Below are positions 15,731 to 23,970 of a DNA stretch of 64,000 nt, in pieces. Origin of the DNA: Micromonospora mirobrigensis. Its GTDB lineage: Bacteria; Actinomycetota; Actinomycetes; Mycobacteriales; Micromonosporaceae. The position numbers and the translations under genes are program-made. Each line of letters begins with the position of its first letter. The stretch's first letter is position 1. Below the pieces are notes generated by a model that ran no database searches, was not told where the DNA came from, and saw only the letters and a program-made list of their open reading frames with translations. The stretch is from assembly GCF_900091555.1 (NCBI RefSeq), contig NZ_FMCX01000004.1, forward strand, positions 372,001 through 436,000. Reading direction: 5' to 3'.

Positions 15731-15760
15731 TTGACAGGGATCGGTGACCCGGCCTAGTTT
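15731..15760 (+). promoter_or_regulatory. Promoter of the secreted hydrolase
   Basis: Consensus TTGACA (15731-15736), 18-nt spacer and TAGTTT (15755-15760); a transcription start near 15766 gives a leader of about 70 nt. Confidence 0.7.
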
Positions 15761-15767
15761 CAGTGCG

Positions 15768-15782
15768 CTACCGACCGGTAGG
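15768..15782. promoter_or_regulatory. Operator 2: TACCG-AC-CGGTA at the start site
   Basis: Imperfect palindrome with the same ACCG-N2-CGGT core as operator 1, covering the predicted transcription start. Binding here would block initiation. Confidence 0.55.
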
Positions 15783-15837
15783 CATCCCGTCCCACCGGCC
15801 GCCCCCGGCGGGCGGCACCGTCCCCGGGGGAGCAACG

Positions 15838-17199
15838 ATGCTGTCCACCACCCGCCTCACCCGCCGCCTGCTGGCCGCGGGCGCCGCCCTCACCCTCGCG
15901 TTGGGGCTGACCGGCGCCGCCCCGGCGGCCGCCGCCGTTCCCGAGGACGACGGCAGCCAGCCGCTGCCCGGCTACACGATCAGCAACCCGCCGCTCGCGC
16001 CGCTGGAGATCGACGGCGCCACCACCACCGTCCGGCAGGGGGTGCACGAGCACGCGGCGTACATCATCGAGACCCCGGCCAACTGGAACGGCGAGCTGGT
16101 GATGTGGGCGCACGGCTACCGCGGCCAGACCCCGGTGCTGTCGCCCGAGACGCCCGCGTTCGGCCTGCGCCAGCGGATGCTGGCCCAGGGGTACGCCTGG
16201 GCGGCCTCGTCCTACGACCGCAACGGGTACGACATCCGCTCGGGGGTGCTGACCACCCGGGCGCTGGCCGACCTCTTCACCGACACGGTGGCCCGACCGA
16301 AGCGGGTGCTGATGGCCGGGGTGTCGATGGGCGGCCACATCATCGGCCGCTCGTTGGAGCAGTACCCGGGCTACTACGACGGGGCGCTGCCGATGTGCGG
16401 AGTGCTCGGCGACCAGGAGCTGTTCGACTTCTTCCTGGACTACAACCTGGTGGCGCAGGCGCTGGCCGGGGTCCGGGCGTACCCGACGCCGCCGGACTAC
16501 CTGACCAACGCGGTGCCCCGGATCCAGGTGGCGTTGGGCCTGGCCGGGCTGAAGCCGGGCGGGCCGGACACCACCAACGCCCTCGGCAAGCAGCTGCGCG
16601 AGATCACCGTGAACCGTTCCGGCGGTGACCGGCCGGGCGCGGAGGCGGCCTTCACCGTCTGGAAGGACTTCCTCTTCGGCATCGCCACCACCAACGGCGG
16701 CGACTCCCCCGCGCAGCGGCCCGGCCAGCTCGCCACCAACCTGCTCACCTGGTACACGCCGAACAGCCCGGTCAACGTCAACGCGACCGTGCAGCGGGTG
16801 GCGCCGGAGAACGTGTGGCAGCGGGTGCTGCCCACCCTGACCGAGGTGCCCCGGATCGCCGGCCGGCCCACCGCGCCGGTGCTCAGCCTGCACGACCTGG
16901 GCGACATGTTCGTGCCCTTCTCCATGGAGCAGGCGTACGCCCGGGACGTCGCCCACCACGGGCGGAGCCGGCTGCTGGTCCAGCGGGCCGTCCGCGCCGC
17001 CAACCACTGCGAGTTCAGCCCCGCCGAGGCGGGCGCGGCCTGGGACGACCTGACCACCTGGGTACGCGGTGGCGCCCGGCCGGCCGGCGACGACGTGACC
17101 GACCGGAGGAAGGTCGCCGCGGCGGACTTCGGCTGCCGGTTCACCGACCCGACCGCGTACGGCACCGGCACCCGCCCGCTCTTCGCGCGCTGCCCCTGA
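15838..17199 (+). CDS. Secreted alpha/beta hydrolase
   Basis: 453 residues with a Sec signal peptide (LLAAGAALTLALGLTGAAPAAAA). The catalytic triad is recognisable: nucleophile Ser in AGVSMGGH, acid Asp in SLHDLGDMFVP and base His in AANHCEF. WAHGYRGQTP upstream of the nucleophile supplies the oxyanion region. The protein is probably an extracellular esterase or amidase; the substrate cannot be inferred. The ATG is preceded by GGGGGAG. Promoter with -35/-10 at 15731-15760 flanked by two TetR-like operators, but no regulator gene adjoins. Confidence 0.85.
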   Translation: MLSTTRLTRRLLAAGAALTLALGLTGAAPAAAAVPEDDGSQPLPGYTISNPPLAPLEIDGATTTVRQGVHEHAAYIIETPANWNGELVMWAHGYRGQTPVLSPETPAFGLRQRMLAQGYAWAASSYDRNGYDIRSGVLTTRALADLFTDTVARPKRVLMAGVSMGGHIIGRSLEQYPGYYDGALPMCGVLGDQELFDFFLDYNLVAQALAGVRAYPTPPDYLTNAVPRIQVALGLAGLKPGGPDTTNALGKQLREITVNRSGGDRPGAEAAFTVWKDFLFGIATTNGGDSPAQRPGQLATNLLTWYTPNSPVNVNATVQRVAPENVWQRVLPTLTEVPRIAGRPTAPVLSLHDLGDMFVPFSMEQAYARDVAHHGRSRLLVQRAVRAANHCEFSPAEAGAAWDDLTTWVRGGARPAGDDVTDRRKVAAADFGCRFTDPTAYGTGTRPLFARCP

Positions 17200-17215
17200 C
17201 CGGTACCGGACATGC

Positions 17216-17251
17216 CGCTGGCCGGCACCCCGTGCGGGGTGCCGGCCAGCG
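17216..17251 (-). terminator. Strong hairpin, terminator of lysozyme-like copy 2
   Basis: Identical to the 17-bp hairpin at 4016-4051. The homology with the copy-1 region begins at the stop codon of the upstream gene in both places. Confidence 0.8.
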
Positions 17252-17269
17252 TTCGTTCATGTGGTGGTG

Positions 17270-17860
17270 TCAGTTGTTCCAGTGCTGGGCGACGAGGTCG
17301 GCGGCCTGCTGCTCCCACTGCGCGTAGGCCTCCGGGTAGGCCGACACCTGCACCGTCTGCGCGGCGTCGGTCAGGGGCATGTCCTGCCACCCGTCGACCT
17401 GCTTGAGGCCCTTCAGGAACGCGGTCGTGGAGTAGGCCGGGTCGGTGATCTGCTCCGGCGAACCCCAACCACTGGACGGGCGCTGCTGGAACAGACCCAG
17501 CGAATCGTGGTCGTTCTTGTCGCCGAGGTGGCCCAGGTTCTCCAGCTTCGACTCCTGCAAGCTGGTCGCGATCGAGATCACCGCGGCCCGCTCCGGGAGA
17601 CCGGCCTTCTTCGTGGCGGCGATGATCGCCTTGGCATTGGCGGTCTGCTCATCGTTCAGGTCAATGCGCGACTGGGTGCCCTGCACACCGTGCGGGATCA
17701 GCGCCTTCGCGTCCACGCCCGGCTTGTCGGCCTGCACCGCGGCGACCGGGGCAGCGTGCACCGGCTCAGCGGCGTGAGCGGCAACCGGACCGGCGAACAC
17801 ACCACCGGTGAAGGCAAGACCAGCAATACCCAGCACACTCTTGGTCAGCATCGAGTTCAT
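17270..17860 (-). CDS. Secreted lysozyme/transglycosylase-like protein, copy 2
   Basis: 196 residues, nearly identical to the protein at 4070-4663: the only differences seen are in the linker after the signal peptide (one residue shorter) and single substitutions such as NAKA for NVKA and YPEAY for YPDAY. Candidate catalytic E103 and the SLGLFQQRPSSGWG block are intact. Same GGAG ribosome site, conserved leader, tandem ECF-type promoters and terminator. The gene lies in the same orientation as copy 1, 13.2 kb away. Confidence 0.8.
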   Translation of the reverse strand: MNSMLTKSVLGIAGLAFTGGVFAGPVAAHAAEPVHAAPVAAVQADKPGVDAKALIPHGVQGTQSRIDLNDEQTANAKAIIAATKKAGLPERAAVISIATSLQESKLENLGHLGDKNDHDSLGLFQQRPSSGWGSPEQITDPAYSTTAFLKGLKQVDGWQDMPLTDAAQTVQVSAYPEAYAQWEQQAADLVAQHWNN

Positions 17861-17933
17861 GGGAAAGCTCCATTCGGGGGTTGGCGCGCCACCCGAGGGG
17901 GATCAGGCGACGCGCAAGCACCGTCAGGCGCTC
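17861..17933 (-). other. Conserved 73-nt leader segment before copy 2
   Basis: Counterpart of 4664-4736 with one mismatch; the leader between here and the proximal promoter is about 50 nt shorter than in copy 1. Confidence 0.5.
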
Positions 17934-18009
17934 AACAAGCAGGGGAAAGTCTTGGTGTCCGGCACGGCCACGGACCCAGCGGGGCTCGTCGTGGCGGCGG
18001 ACCATGTGT

Positions 18010-18035
18010 AACGACCCCGCGCCCCACATCATTCC
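18010..18035 (-). promoter_or_regulatory. Proximal GGAAT-N18-GTT promoter, copy 2
   Basis: GGAAT at 18031-18035, 18-nt spacer and GTTACAC (GTT 18010-18012). The spacer differs at several positions from copy 1, but both hexamer regions and the spacing are exact. Confidence 0.7.
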
Positions 18036-18107
18036 GGGGCCCGACCCGATCCGTCACGGCATCGGCGCTGGCAGCCGGGGGTGCTGCTGCGGTCGTCCAG
18101 AGGGTGT

Positions 18108-18133
18108 AACGCCTCGCGCCCGGCCGCCATTCC
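18108..18133 (-). promoter_or_regulatory. Distal GGAAT-N18-GTT promoter, copy 2
   Basis: GGAAT at 18129-18133, 18-nt spacer and GTTACAC (GTT 18108-18110), 98 bp from the proximal promoter as in copy 1. Confidence 0.7.
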
Positions 18134-18284
18134 ACCGCCGGGGTGCCGCCGGTCACCCCGAAACGGACAATCACCCCACCCCGCCCCACCACGTCGCTGA
18201 CGACGAGACCCCGCGAGGACCGCAGGCCCCCGCGGCGATCGCGTACCGGCCGCAACCGGCGGGACATGCACGTCCGTTGCCGGA

Positions 18285-18324
18285 CCGGTGAGTCGTCCAC
18301 GCTCTCAAGTCCGTAGCCGCCGAA
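18285..18324. other. 40-bp conserved box upstream of copy 2
   Basis: Matches 5280-5319 with one mismatch. The common core includes GTCGTCCACGCTCTCAAGTC. Confidence 0.5.
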
Positions 18325-18440
18325 CCCATGGCGCTGCGCCCGCAAAGGCCACGGGTTCCCGGCCGGCCCGAAGGCCGGCCCGGGCCCCGGCGGCACTCCA
18401 CGGCCCCGACGGCCGAGCGGCCCTCACCGCCCAGCCGCCC

Positions 18441-19238
18441 TCACCACCGGTCGGGTGACTCGCTGCTCTCGGCGCGCTCCTGCCCCCAGGTGCCGCCGCG
18501 GTACACGGTGCCGCGGTACACCCGCCCGGACGTCGGGGGGACGCCAGGGTCCACGTCGTCGTCGGAGTCGGCGCCGGCCCGTCGGGACCGCCGGACGCGG
18601 GACACCACGAACCACGCCAACCCCGCCGCGCAGACCACGATGACGACGTTCTGGAAGGTGCCCACGTACGACTCGACGAGGTGCCAGTTCTCACCGAGCA
18701 GGTAGCCGGCGAGCACGAAGATGCTGTTCCAGATCAGGCTGCCGAGTGTGGTGTAGAGCAAAAAGGTCGGCACCGGCATCCGCTCGACGCCGGCCGGCAC
18801 CGAGATCAGGCTGCGGAAGATCGGGATCATCCGGCCGAAGAAGACCGCCTTGGTGCCGTGTCGCAGGAACCACGCCTCGGTCCGATCGACGTCTGCCAGC
18901 TTGACCAGGGGCAGCCGCTCGGCGATCGCCCGCATCCGGTCACGCCCGAGGGCGGCGCCGACGTAGTAGAGGGCCAACGCCCCGAGCACGGAACCGAGGG
19001 TGGTCCAGGCGATCGCCCCGAACAGGCTCATCCGCCCCTGGCTGGCGGTGAACCCGGCCAGCGGCAGGATCACCTCGCTGGGGATCGGCGGGAAGAGGTT
19101 CTCCAGGGCGACGGCGAGCCCGGCGCCGGGCCCACCGAGCCGCTCCACCAGGCCGGTCACGAAACCGACAGGCCCGTCGGAGGCTGGCTCCGACGCCACG
19201 GTACGGGGACCGAGCACCAGCTGCGCGTCTCTGATCAC
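18441..19238 (-). CDS. DedA/VTT family membrane protein
   Basis: 265 residues. The DedA pattern is complete: ENLFPPIPSEVILPLAGF near residue 45, LGSVLGALALYYVGAALGRD, then FFGRMIPIFRSLISVPAGVERM and a final membrane span followed by a basic then acidic hydrophilic tail of about 55 residues. The E of PPIPSE and R of GRMIP-R are the conserved functional residues. DedA proteins act in membrane homeostasis; some flip phospholipids or carrier lipid. The GTG start is 6 nt from a TAACTT -10 element (19245-19250), so probably leaderless. Divergent from the phosphotransferase gene. Confidence 0.9.
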   Translation of the reverse strand: MIRDAQLVLGPRTVASEPASDGPVGFVTGLVERLGGPGAGLAVALENLFPPIPSEVILPLAGFTASQGRMSLFGAIAWTTLGSVLGALALYYVGAALGRDRMRAIAERLPLVKLADVDRTEAWFLRHGTKAVFFGRMIPIFRSLISVPAGVERMPVPTFLLYTTLGSLIWNSIFVLAGYLLGENWHLVESYVGTFQNVVIVVCAAGLAWFVVSRVRRSRRAGADSDDDVDPGVPPTSGRVYRGTVYRGGTWGQERAESSESPDRW

Positions 19239-19342
19239 CCGACAAAGTTACGGGGCGTTCGGCACTTCGACCACGCCCGGCACCCGTTCGGGACGTACGG
19301 CACGGGGCGGTCCGTTCGGAGGATCACCGCTACGGTGGGCCG

Positions 19343-20002
19343 GTGATCGATGCCGTCGCCGGGACCACTCCTCTCGCCTCCGGCCGGGACGCCGACGTGT
19401 ACGCCCTGGGCAGCGGCCGGGTGCTGCGCCGCTACCGCCGCGGTGGGGACGTGCGCGCCGAGGCCGAGGTGATGGTCCACCTGCGGGAGATGGGCTACCC
19501 GGTGCCGCTGGTGCACCGCGCGGACGGCCCGGACCTGGAGCTGCAACGCCTCGCCGGACCGACCCTGCTCGACGCGCTGGTCGCCGGTGACGTCGCCGTC
19601 GATGGCGCGGCGCTGATGATGGCCGACCTGCACCGGCGGCTGCACGCCCTACCGGCCCGCCGTTCGGCCGATCCCGGGCACCGGATCCTGCACCTGGACC
19701 TGCATCCCGCCAATGTGATGCTGACCCCCGACGGCCCGGTCGTCATCGACTGGCGCAACACCGACGAGGGGCCGCCGCCGCTGGATCTGGCGACCACGGC
19801 GCTGATCGCGGCGGAGGTGGCCGCGGACCCGACCGAGCCGCTGGCCCACCCGGCGCACGACTTCCTGGCCGCCTTCCTGATCGAGGCCGGTCCGGTCGGG
19901 TCGCTGGACCGGGCCGTCGAGCTGCGGGCCCATGCGGGACCGGACGCCGGAGCGCGATCGGCGCGGGCCACCGCGCTGATCCGCGCGCTGGAGCCGCAGT
20001 GA
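19343..20002 (+). CDS. APH-like phosphotransferase
   Basis: 219 residues, a compact protein-kinase-like fold of the aminoglycoside phosphotransferase/choline kinase group. The catalytic loop is HLDLHPANVMLTP (Asp and Asn) and the metal-binding Asp lies in VVIDWRNT. The N-terminal lobe is short (ASGRDADVYALGSGRVLRRY). Substrate unknown; resistance should not be assumed. Leaderless start: TACGGT at 19331-19336, then 6 nt, then GTG. Its stop overlaps the GTG of the MOSC gene by 4 nt. Confidence 0.82.
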   Translation: MIDAVAGTTPLASGRDADVYALGSGRVLRRYRRGGDVRAEAEVMVHLREMGYPVPLVHRADGPDLELQRLAGPTLLDALVAGDVAVDGAALMMADLHRRLHALPARRSADPGHRILHLDLHPANVMLTPDGPVVIDWRNTDEGPPPLDLATTALIAAEVAADPTEPLAHPAHDFLAAFLIEAGPVGSLDRAVELRAHAGPDAGARSARATALIRALEPQ

Positions 20003-20955
20003 CCCGCCGGACGCCGACCGGACCGACGGACCCCGGGCCGGCCGGAGGGCACGTGGCGCAGGCCGGTGCGGTCGGGCACGTCGAGGAGATCTGGCGGTAC
20101 CCGGTCAAGTCGATGCTGGGTGAACGCCGCACCTCGGTGGAGGTCACCGCCGCCGGTATCCCGGGTGACCGCCGGCTGGCGCTGAGACACCAGACGTCGG
20201 GAAAGATCGCCAGCGCCAAGGACCCCCGGCGCTGGCGCAGCCTGCTCACCCTGCGGGCGGAGGGTGACGGCCGATCGACGGTACGCGTGACGCTTCCCGA
20301 CGGGCGAACGGTCGCCGGCGACGCCACCGACGTGGACGACCTGCTCAGCGCGGCACTGGGCGAGCCGGTCACCCTCATCGACCAGGTGCCGCCGGAGGCG
20401 ACCCTGGATCGGGCCCGGCCCGAGGAGGTCCTGGCCGCCGGCGTGACGGCGACGGTGGCGGTGGACGAGAGCCGGATCGGCGCCGCCGCCCCACCCGGCA
20501 GCTTCGTCGACTTCGCGCCGATCCACCTGGTGAACACCCCGAGCCTGGCCCGGGCCGGCTGGGCGACGGCAGGGAGCGGGGCGGCGATCGACGGTCGGCG
20601 GGCGTCCCCCGGCACCGAGCCGGCCAGACGGGACGGCGGTGCGGTTGCGCGGTACCGACCCAACCTGGTGCTGGCCACCGACACGGAACCCTTCGCGGAG
20701 AACGGGTGGGTCGGCCGGGAGCTGCGTATCGGTACCGATCTCGTGCTGCGGGTGATCGCGCCGACGCCACGGTGCGCCGTACCGACGCTGGCGCACGGCG
20801 ACCTTCCCCCTGACCCAGACGCGCTGCGCGTGCCGGCCCGACTCAACCGGGTGGAGCCGCTGCCCGGGCTCGGCCCGCAACCGTGCCTGGGCGCCTACGC
20901 ACAGGTGCTCCGACCCGGACCGATCCGGGTCGGCGACCAGGTCCGGCTGGTCTGA
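19999..20955 (+). CDS. MOSC domain protein with beta-barrel N-terminus
   Basis: 318 residues. The N-terminal MOSC_N barrel (VEEIWRYPVKSMLGE, GIPGDRRLAL) is followed by the MOSC domain with FAPIHLVNTPSL, YRPNLVL and TPRCAVPTLAHG, whose Cys is the conserved sulfur- or Mo-handling residue. Relatives include mARC-type amidoxime reductases and molybdenum cofactor sulfurase C-domains. An Ala/Gly/Arg-rich insertion sits before YRPNLVL. Translationally coupled to the APH-like gene by a GTGA overlap. The window has a second, unrelated-subfamily MOSC gene at 44579-45241. Confidence 0.85.
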   Translation: MTRRTPTGPTDPGPAGGHVAQAGAVGHVEEIWRYPVKSMLGERRTSVEVTAAGIPGDRRLALRHQTSGKIASAKDPRRWRSLLTLRAEGDGRSTVRVTLPDGRTVAGDATDVDDLLSAALGEPVTLIDQVPPEATLDRARPEEVLAAGVTATVAVDESRIGAAAPPGSFVDFAPIHLVNTPSLARAGWATAGSGAAIDGRRASPGTEPARRDGGAVARYRPNLVLATDTEPFAENGWVGRELRIGTDLVLRVIAPTPRCAVPTLAHGDLPPDPDALRVPARLNRVEPLPGLGPQPCLGAYAQVLRPGPIRVGDQVRLV

Positions 20956-20987
20956 TCCGGCGGCCCCAGCTCGCCCGGGCGACCGGG

Positions 20988-22481
20988 TCAGCCGGCGTTG
21001 CGGCCACCGCGCAGCCGGTCGGCGGCGTCGAGCAGCCGCAGCAGGCCGTCGGCGGTGGCGGGGTCGATCCGCTCCTTCTCGACCGCTTCGGTGACCTTCT
21101 CGCGCAGGTCGTCGACCCGTTTGGCCCGGTCCTTGGGCTTGCCCCGGTCCAGCTCGGCGAGCTTGTCGCGCAGCTCGTCGACGGTGTCCCCGTCGACGCG
21201 CCCGGCCCTCTCGGCCTGGTCGAGGAGGGTGCCGAACGCGGCGGCCACCTGCCGCAGCGTCACCGGCACCGGTTGGCCGGCGGCGGGCGGCCCGGCGCTG
21301 GTCGCCCGCCGGGTCGGCTCGGCCGGCGCGGTCGACGGCTTCGCGGCGGGCGCCTCGGTGGCCGGCCGGGTGGGGGACGTGGTCCGGGGGATCCCGCCGT
21401 CCCGACCGGCCAGGGCGACCAGGCCGACCAGCAGGGCGAGACCGGCGGCGACCAGCACGCCGAGCAGGCGGTTGGACCGAGCGGCCGCAGCCGGGCGCGG
21501 AGCGGCCCGGTCGATCATCGTGGGTGGCTGCCCGCCGCCGGCCGGGCCCGGGTTCCCGCGCACCAAGCCCGGCTGGCCGGGGTACCCGCCGTGCGGCGGG
21601 TACCCGGCGGGCAGCGGGCCGCTGGGCAGCACGGCGGTGGGTGGGTCGGCCGGCTGTCCGGCCCCGAACCGGGTGGCGAGCTGGGCGGCGGTCGGGCGGC
21701 GGACCGGGTCGGGCGAGAGACAGGCCAGGGTCGACGCGGCCAGGTCGGCCGGCAGGCCGGGCACCCGCAGCGGCGGCGGCGCGGCGGGCCGGGCGTGCAC
21801 CGCCCGGGCGTCCTCCCAGGTGCGCACGGGAAAGGGCGGCGCACCGGTCAGGGCGCGGTAGAGCAGCGCGCCGAGGGCGTACACGTCGCTGGCCGGGTCG
21901 GGTGGGCCGGCGGCGAGGCGTTCCGGGGCGAAGTACGCGGGCGTGCCCATCATCGGCTCGCCGGACCGACCGGGGTGTGAGGGTCCGGCGAGCGCGGCGA
22001 TGCCGAAGTCGAGGACCTTGGCGCCGGTCTCGGTGAGCATGACGTTGCCGGGCTTGATGTCGCGGTGCACCACGCCGATTCGATGCGCGGCGGCCAGCGC
22101 GCCGGCGACCTGACCGGCCATCCGGACGGCGTCGCGCCAGGCCAGCGGACCGGTGGCGAGCCGGTCGGCCAGGTTCTCGCCCTCCACCAGCTCCATCACC
22201 AGGTACGGCACGACGCGACCGTCGGGCAGGGTCGCCTCTGCGTAGTCGTACACCCGGGTGACGTGCGGGTGGGTCAGCCGGGCGGCGGCGCGGGCCTCGC
22301 GCCCGATGGTGGCCCGCAGCTGCGGGTCCGCGGCGAGCGGGGCGGCGAGGGCCTTGACCGCGACGGGCCGGTGCAGCACCTGGTCGTCGGCGCGCCACAC
22401 CTCGGACATCCCGCCGAGGCCGATGCGCGCCCGCAGGACGTACCGATCGTGCAGCCTCAGGGCGGGCATGAACGGCGACAT
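20988..22481 (-). CDS. Membrane Ser/Thr protein kinase (PknB-type)
   Basis: 497 residues. The kinase domain covers about 10-270: glycine loop GLGGMS at 21-26, K43 in VAVKAL, catalytic HRDIKPGN with D141, DFG at 158-160 and an APE-like FAPERL. A Pro/Gly-rich linker leads to one transmembrane helix (LLGVLVAAGLALLVGLVALA) and an extracellular Pro/Thr linker ending in a helical domain of about 90 residues rich in charged residues. No PASTA repeats, so the sensor differs from PknB itself. ATG 22481 is chosen because the kinase domain begins right after it; an upstream in-frame start adds 13 residues. Confidence 0.88.
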   Translation of the reverse strand: MSPFMPALRLHDRYVLRARIGLGGMSEVWRADDQVLHRPVAVKALAAPLAADPQLRATIGREARAAARLTHPHVTRVYDYAEATLPDGRVVPYLVMELVEGENLADRLATGPLAWRDAVRMAGQVAGALAAAHRIGVVHRDIKPGNVMLTETGAKVLDFGIAALAGPSHPGRSGEPMMGTPAYFAPERLAAGPPDPASDVYALGALLYRALTGAPPFPVRTWEDARAVHARPAAPPPLRVPGLPADLAASTLACLSPDPVRRPTAAQLATRFGAGQPADPPTAVLPSGPLPAGYPPHGGYPGQPGLVRGNPGPAGGGQPPTMIDRAAPRPAAAARSNRLLGVLVAAGLALLVGLVALAGRDGGIPRTTSPTRPATEAPAAKPSTAPAEPTRRATSAGPPAAGQPVPVTLRQVAAAFGTLLDQAERAGRVDGDTVDELRDKLAELDRGKPKDRAKRVDDLREKVTEAVEKERIDPATADGLLRLLDAADRLRGGRNAG

Positions 22482-22565
22482 GGTGCCCCAGTGTGCCCGT
22501 CCACCGCCGCCGACCACCACCCCGGCGCCGGTTTTCGACCGGGGCCAGGGCGGATGGGCGAGCGG

Positions 22566-22763
22566 TCAGCCGGCGCAGGGCTTGGCCGGGGCCGGTTCCA
22601 TCAGGTCGGCGAGCCGGCGCAGGGCGGTCGCCGCGAGCAGCCGGCTGGGCGCGAGGCGCGGCCGTGGTTCCCGGTGCGGCAGCACGGGGGCGTCCGGGCG
22701 GGCCGAGTTGACGTGCCGGGTGACGGCGTCGATGGCGAGGGTGTAGCCGGTCGGGTGCTCCAT
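22566..22763 (-). CDS. Small hypothetical protein coupled to the LacI gene
   Basis: 65 residues: a short N-terminal MEHPTGYTLAIDAVTRHVN helix, a Pro/Arg-rich middle and a C-terminal amphipathic helix (SRLLAATALRRLADLM) ending in PAKPCAG with a lone Cys. The ribosome site AAGGAG overlaps the last codons of the LacI gene, whose stop is 2 nt upstream of this ATG, so it is translated from the same message. No family recognised. The good ribosome site and tight coupling argue that it is real. Confidence 0.6.
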   Translation of the reverse strand: MEHPTGYTLAIDAVTRHVNSARPDAPVLPHREPRPRLAPSRLLAATALRRLADLMEPAPAKPCAG

Positions 22764-22765
22764 GG

Positions 22766-23833
22766 TCAGCTCCTTACGGGACGGGTGGAGGTGCGGACGA
22801 TCAGTTCGGTGTCGAGCAGGACCTGCCCGGCGGCCGGGTCGGCGGGCGGTTCCAGCAGCAGTTCGGTGGCGATCCGGCCCTTCTCCTCGGCCGGTTGGCG
22901 CACGGTGGTGAGGCCCGCCTCGGCGGCCTCCGGAATGTCGTCGAAACCGGTCACCGAGACGGGATGCCGCTCGGCGGTGCGCCGGTCCCGGGCGGCCAGC
23001 GCGTCGAGCACCCCGAGCGCCAGCACGTCGGAGCAGGCCAGTACGGCGGTCGGTGGCGCGTCGTCGGCGAGCAGGTCGCGGACGGCGTCGGCGCCCGCGG
23101 CCCGGCTGTTGCCGGCGGCGGTGAGCAGGGTGACCGCGGACCAGTCGACACCGACCGCGGCGAACGCGTCCTGGAAACCGGCGAGCCGGCCCCGGGTGGT
23201 GGGGTGCGGCACCTCGTCCGCCGTGGACAGTCGCAGCGGGCCCGACGGCGCGTCGGGCAGCACGCCGTCGCCCAGGAACGCCACCCGCCGGTGCCCGAGG
23301 GCGGCCACGTGTTCGGCGGCGGAGCGGGCCGCGGCCCGCTCGTCGATGGCCACGTAGCGGTGGTCGGTGCCCGCGCCGATGCGGGCGGCGGTGGTGACGT
23401 ACGGCAGGCCGCGGTCGCCGATCACGTCGAGCGCCCAGCTCTCGTCGCCGGCGCAGTAGACGCAGAAGCCGTCGACGGCGGCGTTCTCGACGGCCTGGCG
23501 GGCCCCGGCGGGGTCGTCCGGCAGGGGCACCAGCAGCAGGCTCGTGCCGTGCCGCTCGGCCGCCCGGCTCACCCCGGCCAGGAAACGGACGGCGAACGGG
23601 TCGGTGAACGCGTACGACAACTGCGAGGTGAACAGGACGCCGATGGCGCCGACGAAGCCCCGGCGCAGCGACCGCGCGGTGGGGTTGGGGCCGGCGTAGC
23701 CGAGCTCCCGGGCCGCCGCGAGGATCTGCGTGCGCAGCGCCGGTGAGAGCTGGTCGGGCCGGCTGTAGGCGTTGGAGACGGTGCTGCGGGAGACACCGAC
23801 GGCGTCCGCCACGGCTTGCAGGGTGGGCTTCAC
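22766..23833 (-). CDS. LacI family transcriptional regulator
   Basis: 355 residues. HTH TLQAVADAVGVSRSTVSNAY with hinge PNPTARSLRRG, then a sugar-sensor domain (GAIGVLFTSQLSYAFTDPFA, HRRVAFLGDG, VSVTGFDDIPEA). The GTG start is preceded by AAGGGGG. Two tandem TGTATCGATTCA operators just upstream overlap its promoter, so autorepression is likely. No sugar enzymes adjoin, so it either acts on distant genes or controls the small coupled protein downstream. Confidence 0.9.
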   Translation of the reverse strand: MKPTLQAVADAVGVSRSTVSNAYSRPDQLSPALRTQILAAARELGYAGPNPTARSLRRGFVGAIGVLFTSQLSYAFTDPFAVRFLAGVSRAAERHGTSLLLVPLPDDPAGARQAVENAAVDGFCVYCAGDESWALDVIGDRGLPYVTTAARIGAGTDHRYVAIDERAAARSAAEHVAALGHRRVAFLGDGVLPDAPSGPLRLSTADEVPHPTTRGRLAGFQDAFAAVGVDWSAVTLLTAAGNSRAAGADAVRDLLADDAPPTAVLACSDVLALGVLDALAARDRRTAERHPVSVTGFDDIPEAAEAGLTTVRQPAEEKGRIATELLLEPPADPAAGQVLLDTELIVRTSTRPVRS

Positions 23834-23846
23834 CGGGACCCCCTTC

Positions 23847-23874
23847 TGTATCGATTCAGAACTGTATCGATTCA
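23847..23874. promoter_or_regulatory. Tandem LacI-type operators
   Basis: Two identical TGTATCGATTCA sites (23847-23858 and 23863-23874), each a near-palindrome around CG, repeated with a 16-bp period within a direct repeat CTGTATCGATTCAGAA. CG-centred dyads of this kind suit LacI-family regulators. Confidence 0.7.
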
Positions 23875-23875
23875 G

Positions 23876-23905
23876 AAGCTACCCCCGCCCGTCGGCGCGC
23901 GTCAA
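23876..23905 (-). promoter_or_regulatory. Promoter of the LacI gene
   Basis: TTGACG (23900-23905), 18-nt spacer, TAGCTT (23876-23881). The upstream-most operator begins 2 bp downstream of the -10 and so covers the start site. Confidence 0.6.
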
Positions 23906-23929
23906 TGGAAAAGGACGGGAGACGCGAAA

Positions 23930-23957
23930 CGGCCCGGCGGAAGAGACCGCCGGGCCG
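23930..23957 (-). terminator. Terminator of the methyltransferase gene
   Basis: Perfect 11-bp stem (CGGCCCGGCGG with its complement) and 6-nt loop, 13 bp beyond the stop codon. Confidence 0.75.
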
Positions 23958-23970
23958 GGACGCGGGACGG

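Larger units (their letters stand above)
17861..18440. other. 580-bp non-coding regulatory region upstream of copy 2
   Basis: Contains the conserved leader, two ECF-type promoters, the shared CGGACAATCACCCC block near 18165 and the 40-bp conserved box at 18285-18324. The remaining 18325-18440 is GC-rich with several GGCCGG-type hairpins near 18360-18385 and no gene that I can support. Confidence 0.65.

Noticed and set aside
19343..20002. Aminoglycoside resistance gene
   Set aside because: APH fold only; short and with no resistance-specific features or context.
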